In this document: piece by piece, positions 1 through 8,059 of the stretch
How positions within the stretch are numbered: the stretch's first letter is position 1
How the letters are laid out: every line of letters begins with the position of its first letter
Assembly (NCBI GenBank): GCA_029266425.1
Contig: JAQSWY010000015.1
Span: 1 to 64,000, forward strand
Direction: 5' to 3'
Length of the DNA stretch: 64,000 bases
Source: Xanthobacteraceae bacterium
Lineage (GTDB): Bacteria > Pseudomonadota > Alphaproteobacteria > Rhizobiales > Xanthobacteraceae
Program-made: the position numbers and the translations under genes
Notes under the pieces: generated by a model
Told to the model about the DNA's origin: nothing
Databases searched by the model: none
Seen by the model: only the letters and a program-made list of their open reading frames with translations

Positions 1-278
1 AGGTCGGCGATCTCGCCGCTGTCGGACAGGCCCTCGATGGTCTCGATCCGGCAGCCATCGGCCTGCACCGCCAGCATCAGGCAACCACGCACGATGGTGC
101 CGTCGACCCGCACCGTGCAGGCGCCGCACACGCCGTGCTCGCAGCCGACATGGGTACCGGTGAGGGCGAAATCCTCGCGCAGCGCGTCGACCAGCGTACG
201 GCGGACATCGGTGGAAAAGGTGTCTGTCACGCCGTTCAGCGTGAAGGAGACCTCGCAGCGTGCGGCTGGGGCGCTCAT
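1..278 (-). CDS. 2Fe-2S subunit of a xanthine dehydrogenase/CO dehydrogenase-family molybdenum hydroxylase (partial, runs off the left edge)
   Basis: This is the N-terminal 92 residues of the small iron-sulphur subunit of a three-subunit molybdenum hydroxylase; it passes electrons from the Mo subunit to FAD. Reading back from ATG 278, residues 42-54 carry the plant-type ferredoxin cluster motif (GTHVGCEHGVCGAC), the first three of the four Cys of that cluster, followed by a further Cys in RGCLML. The start codon overlaps the intended stop of the FAD subunit as ATGA, a usual sign of translational coupling. Because of the one-base insertion in the upstream gene, the FAD-subunit frame now runs straight into this one without a stop. 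The substrate cannot be told from this subunit. The large Mo-binding subunit is expected left of the window. Confidence 0.85.
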   Translation of the reverse strand, partial: MSAPAARCEVSFTLNGVTDTFSTDVRRTLVDALREDFALTGTHVGCEHGVCGACTVRVDGTIVRGCLMLAVQADGCRIETIEGLSDSGEIAD

Positions 279-1118
279 TGCGGCGGCTCCGCGAGCCGGG
301 CGGCGACGCGGCGCAGCAGCACGCCGGCGAGGTGGCGCTTCAGCGCAGCGCTGGCATGGGTATCGCCCGTTGAGCGCGTCCACAGCCGCACTGACGAGCG
401 CGGCATCCACAGCGCCAGAAGCGAGGATCGCCTCGGCCTGGTGGGCGCGCACCGGGGTGGAGCCCACCGCGAAATAGGCCAGCCTGACATCAGCGAGCCG
501 TCCGGCCGAGCATTCGGCCGAAGCCGCGAGCCCGACCAGCGCATAGTCGCCGTGCCGGCGCGCCAGTTCCTCGAACGCCACGCGCCGTTCAGGCGCGATC
601 GGCAGCAGCAGGGCGGTGATCATCTCGTCAGAGGCGAGCGCCGTCTCGTAGAGGTCGAGGAAGAAATCGTCCGCCTCGACCACGCGGACACCGTCCGCTT
701 CGGCGATCTCCACCGCGCCGCCCAATGCCAGCAGGCACGCCGGCAGCTCGGCCGCCGGATCGGCCAGCGCGATCGAGCCGGCGAGCGTGCCGCGATTGCG
801 GATCGCGGCATGGGCGACATGCGGCAGCGCCTCTGCGATCAAAGGCGCATGCGTTGTCACGAGCGGCGAGGCAAGGGCTTGCGCATGGCGCACCAGCGCG
901 CCGATGCGCAGGCGATTCCCGTCGACCTCGATGCGATCGAGGCCGGGAATGCGGTTGATGTCCACCAGCACGCCCGGGCGGGCGAGCCGCATATTGAGCA
1001 GCGCGACGAGGCTCTGGCCGCCGGCGATGATGCGGGCCTCGCCCGCACCGGCACCGAGCAGCGCAAGCGCCTCCGCGATCGTTCCGGGTCGCGCATAGGC
1101 GAACGGAGCGGGCTTCAC
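275..1118 (-). CDS. FAD-binding subunit of a xanthine dehydrogenase/CO dehydrogenase-family molybdenum hydroxylase, frameshifted near its 3' end
   Basis: This is the medium (CoxM-type) subunit that binds FAD. From GTG 1118 the frame reads as a full FAD_binding_5 domain: ARPGTIAEALALL, the FAD motif IIAGGQSLVALLNMRLARP at about residues 31-49, then RNRGTLAGSIALADPAAELP. The second half has the CO-dehydrogenase flavoprotein C-terminal domain with FEELARRHGDYALVGLAA. After VDALNG the expected ending GDTHASAALKRHLAGVLLRR is present but in another frame, ending at a TGA at 275-277. One extra base in the CCC run at 366-368 explains this. Length with the shift repaired is about 280 residues, normal for the family. 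As read, the protein would lose its last helix and fuse to the 2Fe-2S subunit. GTG 1118 has a GGGAGG-like ribosome site (GGGAGGACGCCA) just upstream. Confidence 0.8.
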
Positions 1119-1174
1119 TGGCGTCCTCCCGCGCCGCCGTTTGCCGGCGGCGCATCATCCGTTTCGGATGTTTG

Positions 1175-1190
1175 TTTATCGTCCGATAAA
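1175..1190. promoter_or_regulatory. 16-bp perfect dyad, candidate operator for the molybdenum hydroxylase genes
   Basis: TTTATCG-TC-CGATAAA is a perfect inverted repeat with a 2-bp centre, 57 bp upstream of the FAD-subunit start and in the gap shared with the divergent LysR gene. Its position suits an operator for the neighbouring regulator; the assignment is inferred. Confidence 0.45.
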
Positions 1191-1290
1191 TATCGGCGCG
1201 CTTCGCTGCCTTGTCAATCCAGGCGCAAGCCGTGGATGCCCGGTACAAGGCCGGGGATGACGTCGGCATGTGAAGCCTAATTGACGGGGG

Positions 1291-1340
1291 TATCAGTCGG
1301 TAATGATATTATCTGGGAATTTCCATCAGGCAGACTGATA
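1291..1340. promoter_or_regulatory. Widely spaced inverted repeat before the LysR gene, candidate autoregulatory site
   Basis: TATCAGTC (1291-1298) and its exact complement GACTGATA (1333-1340) flank a 34-bp AT-rich stretch that ends 2 bp before the LysR start. LysR-type proteins often bind two half-site regions across their own divergent promoter. The role is inferred from layout. Confidence 0.4.
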
Positions 1341-1342
1341 AC

Positions 1343-2284
1343 ATGTTGAACCTCCGGCAATTGACGGCCTTCGTCGGCGTCTATGAGGAACGCTCCTTCT
1401 CCAAAGCGGCGAGGCGGCTCAATGCGACGCAGTCCGGCCTCTCCATGCAGAACCAGAATCTGGAGCAACAGATCGGCTTGAAGCTGTTCGAGCGCTCCTC
1501 GCGCGGCGTCGAGCCGACCTATGCCGGGCACCGGCTCTATGAGCGCGCAGTCGGCCTGTTGCGCGAGCTCGACGAGATGTCGGCGGAGATCCGCGCGCTC
1601 GCCAAGGGGATCAGCGGCGAAATCCGCGTCGGCCTGATCCCGACCTTCACCCGTGGCGTGCTGGCGCCGGTGATGGTCGCCTTCCTCGCCGACTATCCGA
1701 ACGTGAAGGTCGGGGTGGTGGAGGCCTATGACGTCTTCCTCACCGAGGAGGTGGCCGCCGGCAATCTCGATTTCGCGGTGCTGCCGCGGGCCGCGCGGCG
1801 CGAGGGCATCCGCACCCGCTGGCTCGGCACCGACCGGGAGATGCTGGTGTGCCGCCCGCGCGAGGGCCTGCCGCATCTGGCGCCGGTCCGGCTGAAGGAA
1901 ATGGCGCCGCTGAACCTCGCTTTGCCGGCGCGGGGAAATGTGCGGCGCGACACCTTCCAGGATTACGCCGAGCTGCACGGCATCCGTCCGGACCTGCTGG
2001 TCGACATGGACGCGATGCTGGCGACGCTGGAATTCGTCGCCCATTCCGATTTCGCGACCATCCTGCCGGAGACCATCTGCACCAACGACATGGACGGGCG
2101 GATACGCTCGCTGCATCCCATCGTCGATCCGCCGCTGTTCGTCGACTATGCGGTCATCGAGCCGGCGAAGTCCGCGCTCTCGCCCGCCGCCAGCCTGTTC
2201 CTCGAATGCATCGAGCGCCAGTACCACCTCGGCAAGCAGGTCTGGCGCGACCTTAATGTCGAGCGCAGCAATCAGCTTTCCTGA
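1343..2284 (+). CDS. LysR-family transcriptional regulator
   Basis: A 313-residue LysR-type regulator, the normal size. The N-terminal winged helix-turn-helix is at residues 1-60 (LRQLTAFVGVYEERSFSKAARRLNATQSGLS, then LEQQIGLKLFER). The rest is the periplasmic-binding-like effector domain from about residue 90, with the usual GEIRVGLIPT opening. It is divergent from the molybdenum hydroxylase genes and points toward the hydrolase-dehydrogenase-SDR set, so it probably controls one or both. The spacer between the divergent genes has two dyads that could be its sites. The effector is unknown. Confidence 0.9.
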   Translation: MLNLRQLTAFVGVYEERSFSKAARRLNATQSGLSMQNQNLEQQIGLKLFERSSRGVEPTYAGHRLYERAVGLLRELDEMSAEIRALAKGISGEIRVGLIPTFTRGVLAPVMVAFLADYPNVKVGVVEAYDVFLTEEVAAGNLDFAVLPRAARREGIRTRWLGTDREMLVCRPREGLPHLAPVRLKEMAPLNLALPARGNVRRDTFQDYAELHGIRPDLLVDMDAMLATLEFVAHSDFATILPETICTNDMDGRIRSLHPIVDPPLFVDYAVIEPAKSALSPAASLFLECIERQYHLGKQVWRDLNVERSNQLS

Positions 2285-2413
2285 TTGCGAACATCAGTTC
2301 TTATGGTTTCTGCTTTTGGCGCGAGCGCGGCTAGCGTCTCGCGCAAACGTGACAATGCGGAGAGCGGCGATGCAATTCGGCTTCTTCATCCGACAGGATT
2401 TCGGGGTGGCGGC

Positions 2414-3226
2414 ATGAGTGCGAACGACATCGTCCACTCCGGCAACGCCGACATCCATGTGCGTGTGGACGGGCCGGAGCATCTGCCCTGGCTGGTGCTG
2501 TCGAACTCCCTGGCGGCCGATCTCACCATGTGGGACGACCAGGTGCCGACGCTGACCCGCACCCACCGCATGCTGCGCTACGACACGCGCGGCCACGGCA
2601 AATCCTCGGCGCCCGCGGGCCCCTACAATTTCGATATGCTGGTCGCCGATCTCGTTGCGGTGATGGATCATTTCAAGGTCGCCCGCGCCGACATCCTCGG
2701 CCTGTCGCTCGGCGGCATGACCGCGCTCGGCCTCGGCCTCGATCATCCCGAGCGGGTCGATCGGCTGATCTGCGCCGATGCGCGGGCGGACGCGCCGCCG
2801 CCTTTCGTGGCCGGGTGGGACCAGCGCATCGCGGCCGTCGCCTCCGAGGGGATGGCCGCGGTGCTCGCCGGCACCATGGAGCGCTGGTTCACCCAAGCGA
2901 CGCGCGAGCATCGCCCGCACATCGTCGACCGCGCTGCGCGCATGGTGCTCGCCACCTCGCCGGTCGGCTACATAGGCTGCGCCGAGGCGCTGAAGGGGCT
3001 CGATTATCTGCGCCGCCTGCCGCAGATGGAGCCGGACACGCTCTTTGTCGTCGGTGCGCTCGACACCGGGGCCCCGCAGGAAGCGATGCGCGCCATGGCG
3101 GCAGCGACTCCGGGCGCGCAATTCGAGATCCTGCCCGACGTGGCGCACATCTCCAATATGGAGGACGTCGCCGCCTTCGATGCAGCGGTGACGAATTTCC
3201 TCGGCAATCCACGACCTGCGGAGTGA
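2414..3226 (+). CDS. Alpha/beta hydrolase of the 3-oxoadipate enol-lactonase (PcaD) type
   Basis: A 270-residue alpha/beta hydrolase. The nucleophile elbow GLSLGG places Ser98; Asp217 (GALDTGAP) and His245 (VAHISN) complete the triad. The oxyanion stretch is LSNSLAADLTMWDDQ, very like PcaD enol-lactonases (NSLGTDLRMWD). Starts as far up as 2285 are open, but ATG 2414 begins the conserved part and gives the family length. It lies 3 bp before the next dehydrogenase gene, so the two are probably co-transcribed with the SDR. Because no other beta-ketoadipate genes are present, the substrate is more likely another lactone or cyclic ester or amide of a local pathway. Confidence 0.85.
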   Translation: MSANDIVHSGNADIHVRVDGPEHLPWLVLSNSLAADLTMWDDQVPTLTRTHRMLRYDTRGHGKSSAPAGPYNFDMLVADLVAVMDHFKVARADILGLSLGGMTALGLGLDHPERVDRLICADARADAPPPFVAGWDQRIAAVASEGMAAVLAGTMERWFTQATREHRPHIVDRAARMVLATSPVGYIGCAEALKGLDYLRRLPQMEPDTLFVVGALDTGAPQEAMRAMAAATPGAQFEILPDVAHISNMEDVAAFDAAVTNFLGNPRPAE

Positions 3227-3229
3227 CAA

Positions 3230-4135
3230 GTGACGGCTGAAGACAAGCGAGCCCGGACTGTCGGCATTGTCGGCCTGGGCATCATGGGCTCGGCCTATGC
3301 GAAGAACCTTCTGGAAGCCGGCTTTGGTGTCGTCGGCACCGATGTCGCCGAGGCGGCGCTGGGCGAGCTGAAATCGCTTGGCGGCACGGTCGCGTCGACG
3401 GCGCGCGAGGTGGCCGAGGCTGCCGATATCATCCTGCTCGCGCTGCCCTCGGTGAAGGCGCTGGAGAAGGTCACCGCGGAACTCGCCGCCGGCGCGCGCA
3501 CCGGGGCGGTGGTCTGCGAGATGGGCACCTTGCCGCTCGAGGCGAAGGAAGCCTGCCGGGCGGCGCTCGCCGCGCACGGCGTCGAGGTGCTGGATTGCCC
3601 GGTCAGCGGCACCGGCGCGCAGGCCGCGGTGCGCGACCTTGCGGTCTACGCCAGCGGCAGCGAGCCGGCGTTCGCCAAGGTGGAGGCGGCGTTCAAGGGC
3701 TTCGCCCGCGACGTGCGCTACACCGGCGCCTTCGGCACCGGCATGAAGCTGAAATACATCGCCAATCTGCTGGTAACGATCCACAATCTCTCCACTGCCG
3801 AGGCGCTGCTGCTCGCCGAGCGCGCCGGGCTCGACCTCAATCTGGTGTTCGAGGCGATCCGCTCCGGCGCCGGCAATTCGCGCATGTTCGAAGTGCGCGC
3901 GCCCTTGATGATCGAAGGCCGCTACGAGCCGGCGACGATGAAGCACGACATCTACGTCAAGGATCTCGAGCTGATCATCGACTTCGCCCGCGAGATGCGC
4001 TCCCCCACCCCGCTCATGGCGGCAACGCTGCCGTTCTATTTCGCGGCGCTGGCGGAAGGCCGCGGCAAGCAGGACACCGCCTCGCTGTTCGCCGTGCTGA
4101 AGGGCATGACCACCCCGCGCGAGAGCGAGGACTGA
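3230..4135 (+). CDS. NAD(P)-dependent oxidoreductase, 3-hydroxyisobutyrate dehydrogenase family
   Basis: A 301-residue beta-hydroxyacid dehydrogenase. The Rossmann motif GLGIMG is at residues 15-20. The substrate-binding signature appears as DCPVSGTGAQA at 122-132, a variant of the usual DAPVSGG. The catalytic lysine is probably Lys175 in GMKLKYIANLL. The C-terminal all-helical domain is complete. The start is GTG at 3230, three bases after the previous stop, and the SDR gene follows after 3 bases, so this is the middle gene of a tight three-gene unit. The family oxidises 3-hydroxyacids or reduces short semialdehydes; the actual substrate is not shown. Confidence 0.88.
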   Translation: MTAEDKRARTVGIVGLGIMGSAYAKNLLEAGFGVVGTDVAEAALGELKSLGGTVASTAREVAEAADIILLALPSVKALEKVTAELAAGARTGAVVCEMGTLPLEAKEACRAALAAHGVEVLDCPVSGTGAQAAVRDLAVYASGSEPAFAKVEAAFKGFARDVRYTGAFGTGMKLKYIANLLVTIHNLSTAEALLLAERAGLDLNLVFEAIRSGAGNSRMFEVRAPLMIEGRYEPATMKHDIYVKDLELIIDFAREMRSPTPLMAATLPFYFAALAEGRGKQDTASLFAVLKGMTTPRESED

Positions 4136-4138
4136 GCA

Positions 4139-4879
4139 ATGGCTGGCGCGCTGGCGGGCAAGGATCTTCGGGGCAAGCAGGCACTGGTCACCGGGGCCGG
4201 CCGCGGCATCGGCCGCGCCGCGGCACTGGCGCTGGCCGAGGCCGGCGCCGAGGTCGTCGCGGTGTCGCGCACGCTGGCCGATCTCGAATCCCTCGCCGCG
4301 GAGGCCGGCGGCGCGGTGACGCCGCTGGCGGCGGATGTGCTCGATCCCGCCTTCCATGCGCAGATCGAGGCGATGGGCGACCTCGCCATCCTCGTCAACA
4401 ACGCCGGCGGCAACCGCCCGAAGCTGATGGTCGATGTCGACGACGAGACGCTCGACTGGATGATCGACCTCAATATCCGCTCGGTCTACAAGGTCGCCCG
4501 CGCCGCGGCCCGGGCGATGCAGCGCGGCGGCGTCATCATCAACATGTCCTCGCAAATGGGCCATGTCGGCTCGCCCAAGCGCACCGTCTATTGCATGACC
4601 AAGCATGCGGTCGAAGGGCTGACCAAGGCGATGGCGGTCGAACTGGCGCCGCGCGGCATCCGCGTCGTTTCGGTGGCACCGACCTTTGTGGTCACCCCGA
4701 TGACCGAGGGGATGTTCCAGGACGAGGAATTCCGGCGCTTCGTCTACGACATGGTGCCGCTCGGTGCGCTCCCCGTTCCCGAGGACATCGCCCAGGCCAT
4801 CGTGTTTCTGGCCTCCCCGGCCGCGCGCTTCGTCACCGGCGACAGCCTAAGGGTCGATGGCGGCTGGACCGCACGGTGA
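4139..4879 (+). CDS. Short-chain dehydrogenase/reductase (SDR)
   Basis: A 246-residue classical SDR. The cofactor motif TGAGRGIG is at 18-25, NNAG at 87-90, and the catalytic set is Ser137/138, Tyr151 and Lys155 (YCMTK). The C-terminus has the common tail ITGDSLRVDGGW in the form VTGDSLRVDGGW. It starts 3 bases after the stop of the 3-hydroxyisobutyrate-dehydrogenase-like gene and closes the three-gene unit. It probably oxidises a secondary alcohol in the same pathway. The exact substrate cannot be assigned. Confidence 0.88.
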   Translation: MAGALAGKDLRGKQALVTGAGRGIGRAAALALAEAGAEVVAVSRTLADLESLAAEAGGAVTPLAADVLDPAFHAQIEAMGDLAILVNNAGGNRPKLMVDVDDETLDWMIDLNIRSVYKVARAAARAMQRGGVIINMSSQMGHVGSPKRTVYCMTKHAVEGLTKAMAVELAPRGIRVVSVAPTFVVTPMTEGMFQDEEFRRFVYDMVPLGALPVPEDIAQAIVFLASPAARFVTGDSLRVDGGWTAR

Positions 4880-4916
4880 GGGACTAAGACCGCCTGGCCA
4901 GAAATTCCACATCGGC

Positions 4917-5001
4917 CGTCATCCCCGGCCTTGTGCCGGGGATCTCGATTCCTGACAGTGGGTCAGAGGCCGAGATGGCCGGGACAAGCCCGGCCATGAC
5001 G
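4917..5001. repeat. Dispersed palindromic repeat, family A (copy 1)
   Basis: Two hairpins in tandem: CGTCATCCCCGGCCTTGTGC with its complement arm, then GAGATGGCCGGGACAAGCCC ending in ATGACG. It sits between two convergent genes. Other copies are at 24044, 25165, 29767, 30722, 39603, 55821 and 57396. Confidence 0.8.
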
Positions 5002-5029
5002 GACTACTCAGGTTAATTCCTGGCCTGGC

Positions 5030-5794
5030 TTAAGGCCCCGTTCCCATCGACGGCGCCGGATCCTCGGGCGGCGGCTCCGATGAGACATTGGGGGCGTCCG
5101 GCGGCGCGTCCGGCCTCGTCAGCAGCAGCGGGCGGTTGCTCTCCGGCACCTTGGCCCAGCCGCCTTCCTCCTGTAGAGCGAAGCGCAGCGTCTCGCCCTT
5201 GGCGTTGGCCAGCACGAGGTCGCCGCGCTCGATCCGCCACGCCAGCGGTGCAAAGCGGACGATCCCGACGTCGCAGCCCGCGGAGAGGGCCAGCCGGAAG
5301 CTGCCATCGTCCGTGCTCTCGTCCGTGAACTCCATGCGGCAGACCGGTTGGCCGGCGGTGCGCGACGCATCCCAGCCGCCGTACAGGTCGCCAGGCTGGG
5401 TCTGCTTGGCGTCGGCAAGGCTCGGATTGGTGAGGAAATAGACGCCGTCGCCCTCGCGCAGCGCTTCCCAGCTGCCGCCGACACCCTCGGTGAATTCGGC
5501 GATCAGGGCGCCCTTGGTGCCCAGAAGGCGGATGGAATCTCCCGGGCCCGGCGTCCAGGCGACGACATCGCCGGCAAACGGGATCGCTTCGCCGCAGGCC
5601 GCCTTGTCGAAGGCCACGGCGAAGGCGGCGCCGGCGGGGTCCGGCTTCAGCGTCATGGGACACACGCGGTCGCCATCGGCATTGGCAAGCTGATAGGCCG
5701 CGGCGAGCACGGTCGGGTCCGGCTTGTCCTGTGCCCTTGCAGTGGGAGCAGGGGACAAAGCGAGGGCGGCAACGAACAAGGCCAGGATACGCAT
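5030..5794 (-). CDS. Exported protein with two AprI/Inh-like metalloprotease-inhibitor domains
   Basis: A 254-residue secreted protein. ATG 5794 gives a clear signal peptide (MRILALFVAALALSPAPTARA, cut after about residue 21); an in-frame upstream ATG would bury it. The mature part has two similar halves, about 30-125 and 132-230. Each has a Cys pair (VCPMTL...AACGEA; VCRMEF...AGCDVG), a W-x-P/W-R element, and an ending that reads like the AprI/Inh barrel (SWEALREGDGVYFLTNP; GWAKVPESNRPLLLTR). AprI/Inh proteins inhibit secreted serralysin-type proteases in the periplasm. A proline-rich tail follows. No protease gene is nearby. The family call rests on the pattern of the barrel, so a general lipocalin-like role is possible. 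Confidence 0.65.
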   Translation of the reverse strand: MRILALFVAALALSPAPTARAQDKPDPTVLAAAYQLANADGDRVCPMTLKPDPAGAAFAVAFDKAACGEAIPFAGDVVAWTPGPGDSIRLLGTKGALIAEFTEGVGGSWEALREGDGVYFLTNPSLADAKQTQPGDLYGGWDASRTAGQPVCRMEFTDESTDDGSFRLALSAGCDVGIVRFAPLAWRIERGDLVLANAKGETLRFALQEEGGWAKVPESNRPLLLTRPDAPPDAPNVSSEPPPEDPAPSMGTGP

Positions 5795-5853
5795 CGTCGG
5801 GCCATGGCTCCGCGCAATCAGGGCGGGCAAGCTAGCATCGCCGTCCCGAGCGG

Positions 5854-6840
5854 TCACGCCCGCGGCGGCGTCTCCGGGACCGGGGTCAGCGGCGGTCGGC
5901 CCTCGGCCCAGGCGAGAAGGTTGTCGACCACGAGCTGGCCCATGGCGCGCCGCGTCAGGTGGGTCGCCGAGGCAACGTGCGGCAGCAGCACGACATTTTC
6001 CATGGCGATCAGCGCCTCCGGCACGCGCGGCTCGTGCTCATAGACGTCGAGCCCCGCCGCCGCGATGGTGCCGTTCGCCAAAGCGCGGATCAGCGCCTCC
6101 TCGTCGACCACCGAGCCGCGGGCGACATTGATGAGGATGCCGGTCGGCCCGAGCGCGGCGAGCACCTCCTCATTGATCATGTGCTGGGTCTGGGCCCCGC
6201 CGGGCACGATGGCGATCAGCACGTCCACCTCGCGCGCCATCTCCAGCAGGTCGCCATAATAGCGAAAGGGCACATCGTGCGCCGGCCGGCGGCTGTGATA
6301 AGTGATCGGGCGGCCGAAGCCGACGAGGCGGCGGCCGATCGCCTTGCCGATGCGCCCCATGCCGATGATGCCGATGGTGCGGTCGCGCAGCGTCGCGGTC
6401 AGTGGGAAGGCGCCGCCCGGCCATTTGCCAGCGCGCAGATACCGCTCGGCCTGCGGCAACTGGCGGATGGTGGCCAGCAGCAGGGCGACGGTGAGATCGG
6501 CGACGTCGTCGTCGAGGACGCCCGGCGTATTGGTGACGACGATGCCGCGCTCGGCGGCCGCGACGACATCGACGGCATCATAGCCGACGCCGAAATTGGC
6601 GACGATCTCGACCTTGGGCAGGCGCGCCAGCAATTCGCGCGTGACTCGGCGCTTGCCGTTGCCGGTCGATCCCACCCCGGTTGCCATCGCACGAATACGC
6701 GGCGCGGCCTCGTTCAGCACCGCCTCGGCATCGTCCGCGTCGAGACGATGGACCAGGAAATGGCTGGTGAGCTGGGCCTCGATCATCGGCATCATCGGGC
6801 CGGTCTGGAGGAGTTCGATCCGCTCTTTTTCGCCTGCCAT
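5854..6840 (-). CDS. D-isomer-specific 2-hydroxyacid dehydrogenase (glyoxylate/hydroxypyruvate reductase-like)
   Basis: A 328-residue NAD(P)-dependent 2-hydroxyacid dehydrogenase. The dinucleotide motif GMGRIG is at 160-165, the substrate-binding Arg at 241 (NVARGSVVDE), the acidic partner Glu270 (DVYEHEP) and the catalytic His288 (LLPHVAS). The long hinge form and the NFGVGYDAVD stretch fit the glyoxylate/hydroxypyruvate reductase branch. It is transcribed leftward after the DMT exporter, 47 bp downstream of it, so the two are probably one operon. Its likely role is reduction of a short 2-oxoacid made by the surrounding catabolic genes. Confidence 0.88.
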   Translation of the reverse strand: MAGEKERIELLQTGPMMPMIEAQLTSHFLVHRLDADDAEAVLNEAAPRIRAMATGVGSTGNGKRRVTRELLARLPKVEIVANFGVGYDAVDVVAAAERGIVVTNTPGVLDDDVADLTVALLLATIRQLPQAERYLRAGKWPGGAFPLTATLRDRTIGIIGMGRIGKAIGRRLVGFGRPITYHSRRPAHDVPFRYYGDLLEMAREVDVLIAIVPGGAQTQHMINEEVLAALGPTGILINVARGSVVDEEALIRALANGTIAAAGLDVYEHEPRVPEALIAMENVVLLPHVASATHLTRRAMGQLVVDNLLAWAEGRPPLTPVPETPPRA

Positions 6841-6887
6841 GCCGCTCCCCTGATCAAGAATACATATTACGTCGCCGAATATATCGA

Positions 6888-7841
6888 TTATTCCGTGACC
6901 GTCGCCTCGATTGCCTTTTCGGCGCGCCGCACGCGCTCACGCGTGATGAGATATAGGCCGGAGGCGATGACGATGGCGGTGCCGAACAGCGTCCACTGGT
7001 TCGGCACCTGCGCGAACAGCAGCCAGCCGAACAGCACCATCCAGATGATCTGCATATAGAGGAAGGGCGCCAGCACCGCGGCGGGCGCACGGCGGTGAGC
7101 CAGCACCAGGAGCAGATGGCCGGCACCGCCATAGACGCCCATCAGCGCCATATTGGCGATGACCCCCGCCTCCGTCGGCCCGGTCCAGAACCAAGGGAGC
7201 GGCACGGTGCTGAGCAATGTGCCGATCGCCGAGGAATAGAACATCATGGTCGCGGTGGAATCGGTCGCCGCGAGCTGCCGCGTGGTGATGTTGTAGAGCG
7301 CATAGCACAGCGCGCCGGCGAGCGAGGCGAGCATGGCGGGGTGCATGCCCGCCGAACTCGGCTGGACGATGACCAATATGCCGGCGAAGCCGACCATGAT
7401 CGCAATCCAGCGTCGGGGACCGATCCACTCGCCGAGCAGCGGGCCGGCAAGCAGGGCCACGAAGAGCGGCATCGAGAAAGTGATCGACATCGTCTGGTCG
7501 AGCTGGAGATAGCGCAGGGCGACGAAGTTGGCGAAGGTGATGCCAAACAGGAACAGCGAGCGCACCATGTGCAGCACGGGACGCGAGGTGCGCCATACGC
7601 CACGCATGGTCCACGGATTGACGAGGATGATGGTCAGAACGAACTGGCCGGCATAGCGCGCCCACACGATCTCGATCGCGCTGATGCTGTTGCCGAGCCA
7701 TTTGACGGTGGCATCGAGCCCGGCGAAGAAGACGAGCGCGGCGCACATCATGCCGATGCCGGCAAGGCGCGCCTTGGGGTCGGCCGCATCGGACAAAGAG
7801 TGGCGGGCGGCGAGGGCAGCCGGTTCGTTCACGCGAGGCAA
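6888..7841 (-). CDS. DMT-superfamily permease (EamA domains)
   Basis: A 317-residue inner-membrane protein with about ten hydrophobic helices in two EamA repeats. The first begins at GIGMMCAALVFFAGLDATVKWLG and the second near HPAMLASLAGALCYALYNITTRQL. The C-terminal tail is basic. Members export or import metabolites and amino acids; sequence alone does not give the substrate. It is upstream of the 2-hydroxyacid dehydrogenase on the same strand, which suggests transport of a related organic acid. Confidence 0.85.
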   Translation of the reverse strand: MPRVNEPAALAARHSLSDAADPKARLAGIGMMCAALVFFAGLDATVKWLGNSISAIEIVWARYAGQFVLTIILVNPWTMRGVWRTSRPVLHMVRSLFLFGITFANFVALRYLQLDQTMSITFSMPLFVALLAGPLLGEWIGPRRWIAIMVGFAGILVIVQPSSAGMHPAMLASLAGALCYALYNITTRQLAATDSTATMMFYSSAIGTLLSTVPLPWFWTGPTEAGVIANMALMGVYGGAGHLLLVLAHRRAPAAVLAPFLYMQIIWMVLFGWLLFAQVPNQWTLFGTAIVIASGLYLITRERVRRAEKAIEATVTE

Positions 7842-7948
7842 TCCGAAATGCGCTGCCGGAGAGGCAGGCGGCCCCTGCTATAGAACATCGCCCGCGGGCG
7901 GGCGAGCAGGCCTTTCGGGGGAGGACTTCTGCCCGGAAGCGCCTAAAG

Positions 7949-8031
7949 CCCTCTCCCTGAGGGAGAGGGTTGGGTGAGGGGTTCGAGCTTGCCCACGCCC
8001 CTCACCGCTACCCTCTCCCCGACGGGGAGAG
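7949..8031. repeat. Dispersed palindromic repeat, family E
   Basis: CCCTCTCCCTGAGGGAGAGG followed by GGTGAGGGG, then CCCCTCACC and CCCTCTCCCCGACGGGGAGA. The outer parts pair with each other and each half also forms its own hairpin. It lies between the MarR and DMT genes and is the only copy I see in the window. Confidence 0.7.
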
Positions 8032-8059
8032 TGGGAAGGTCACGCGATCGGCAGCCGCC

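Noticed and set aside
2294-4606. A 770-codon minus-strand frame opposite the hydrolase, dehydrogenase and SDR genes
   Set aside because: It is antisense to three enzymes with intact active sites, and its composition is typical of a shadow frame.
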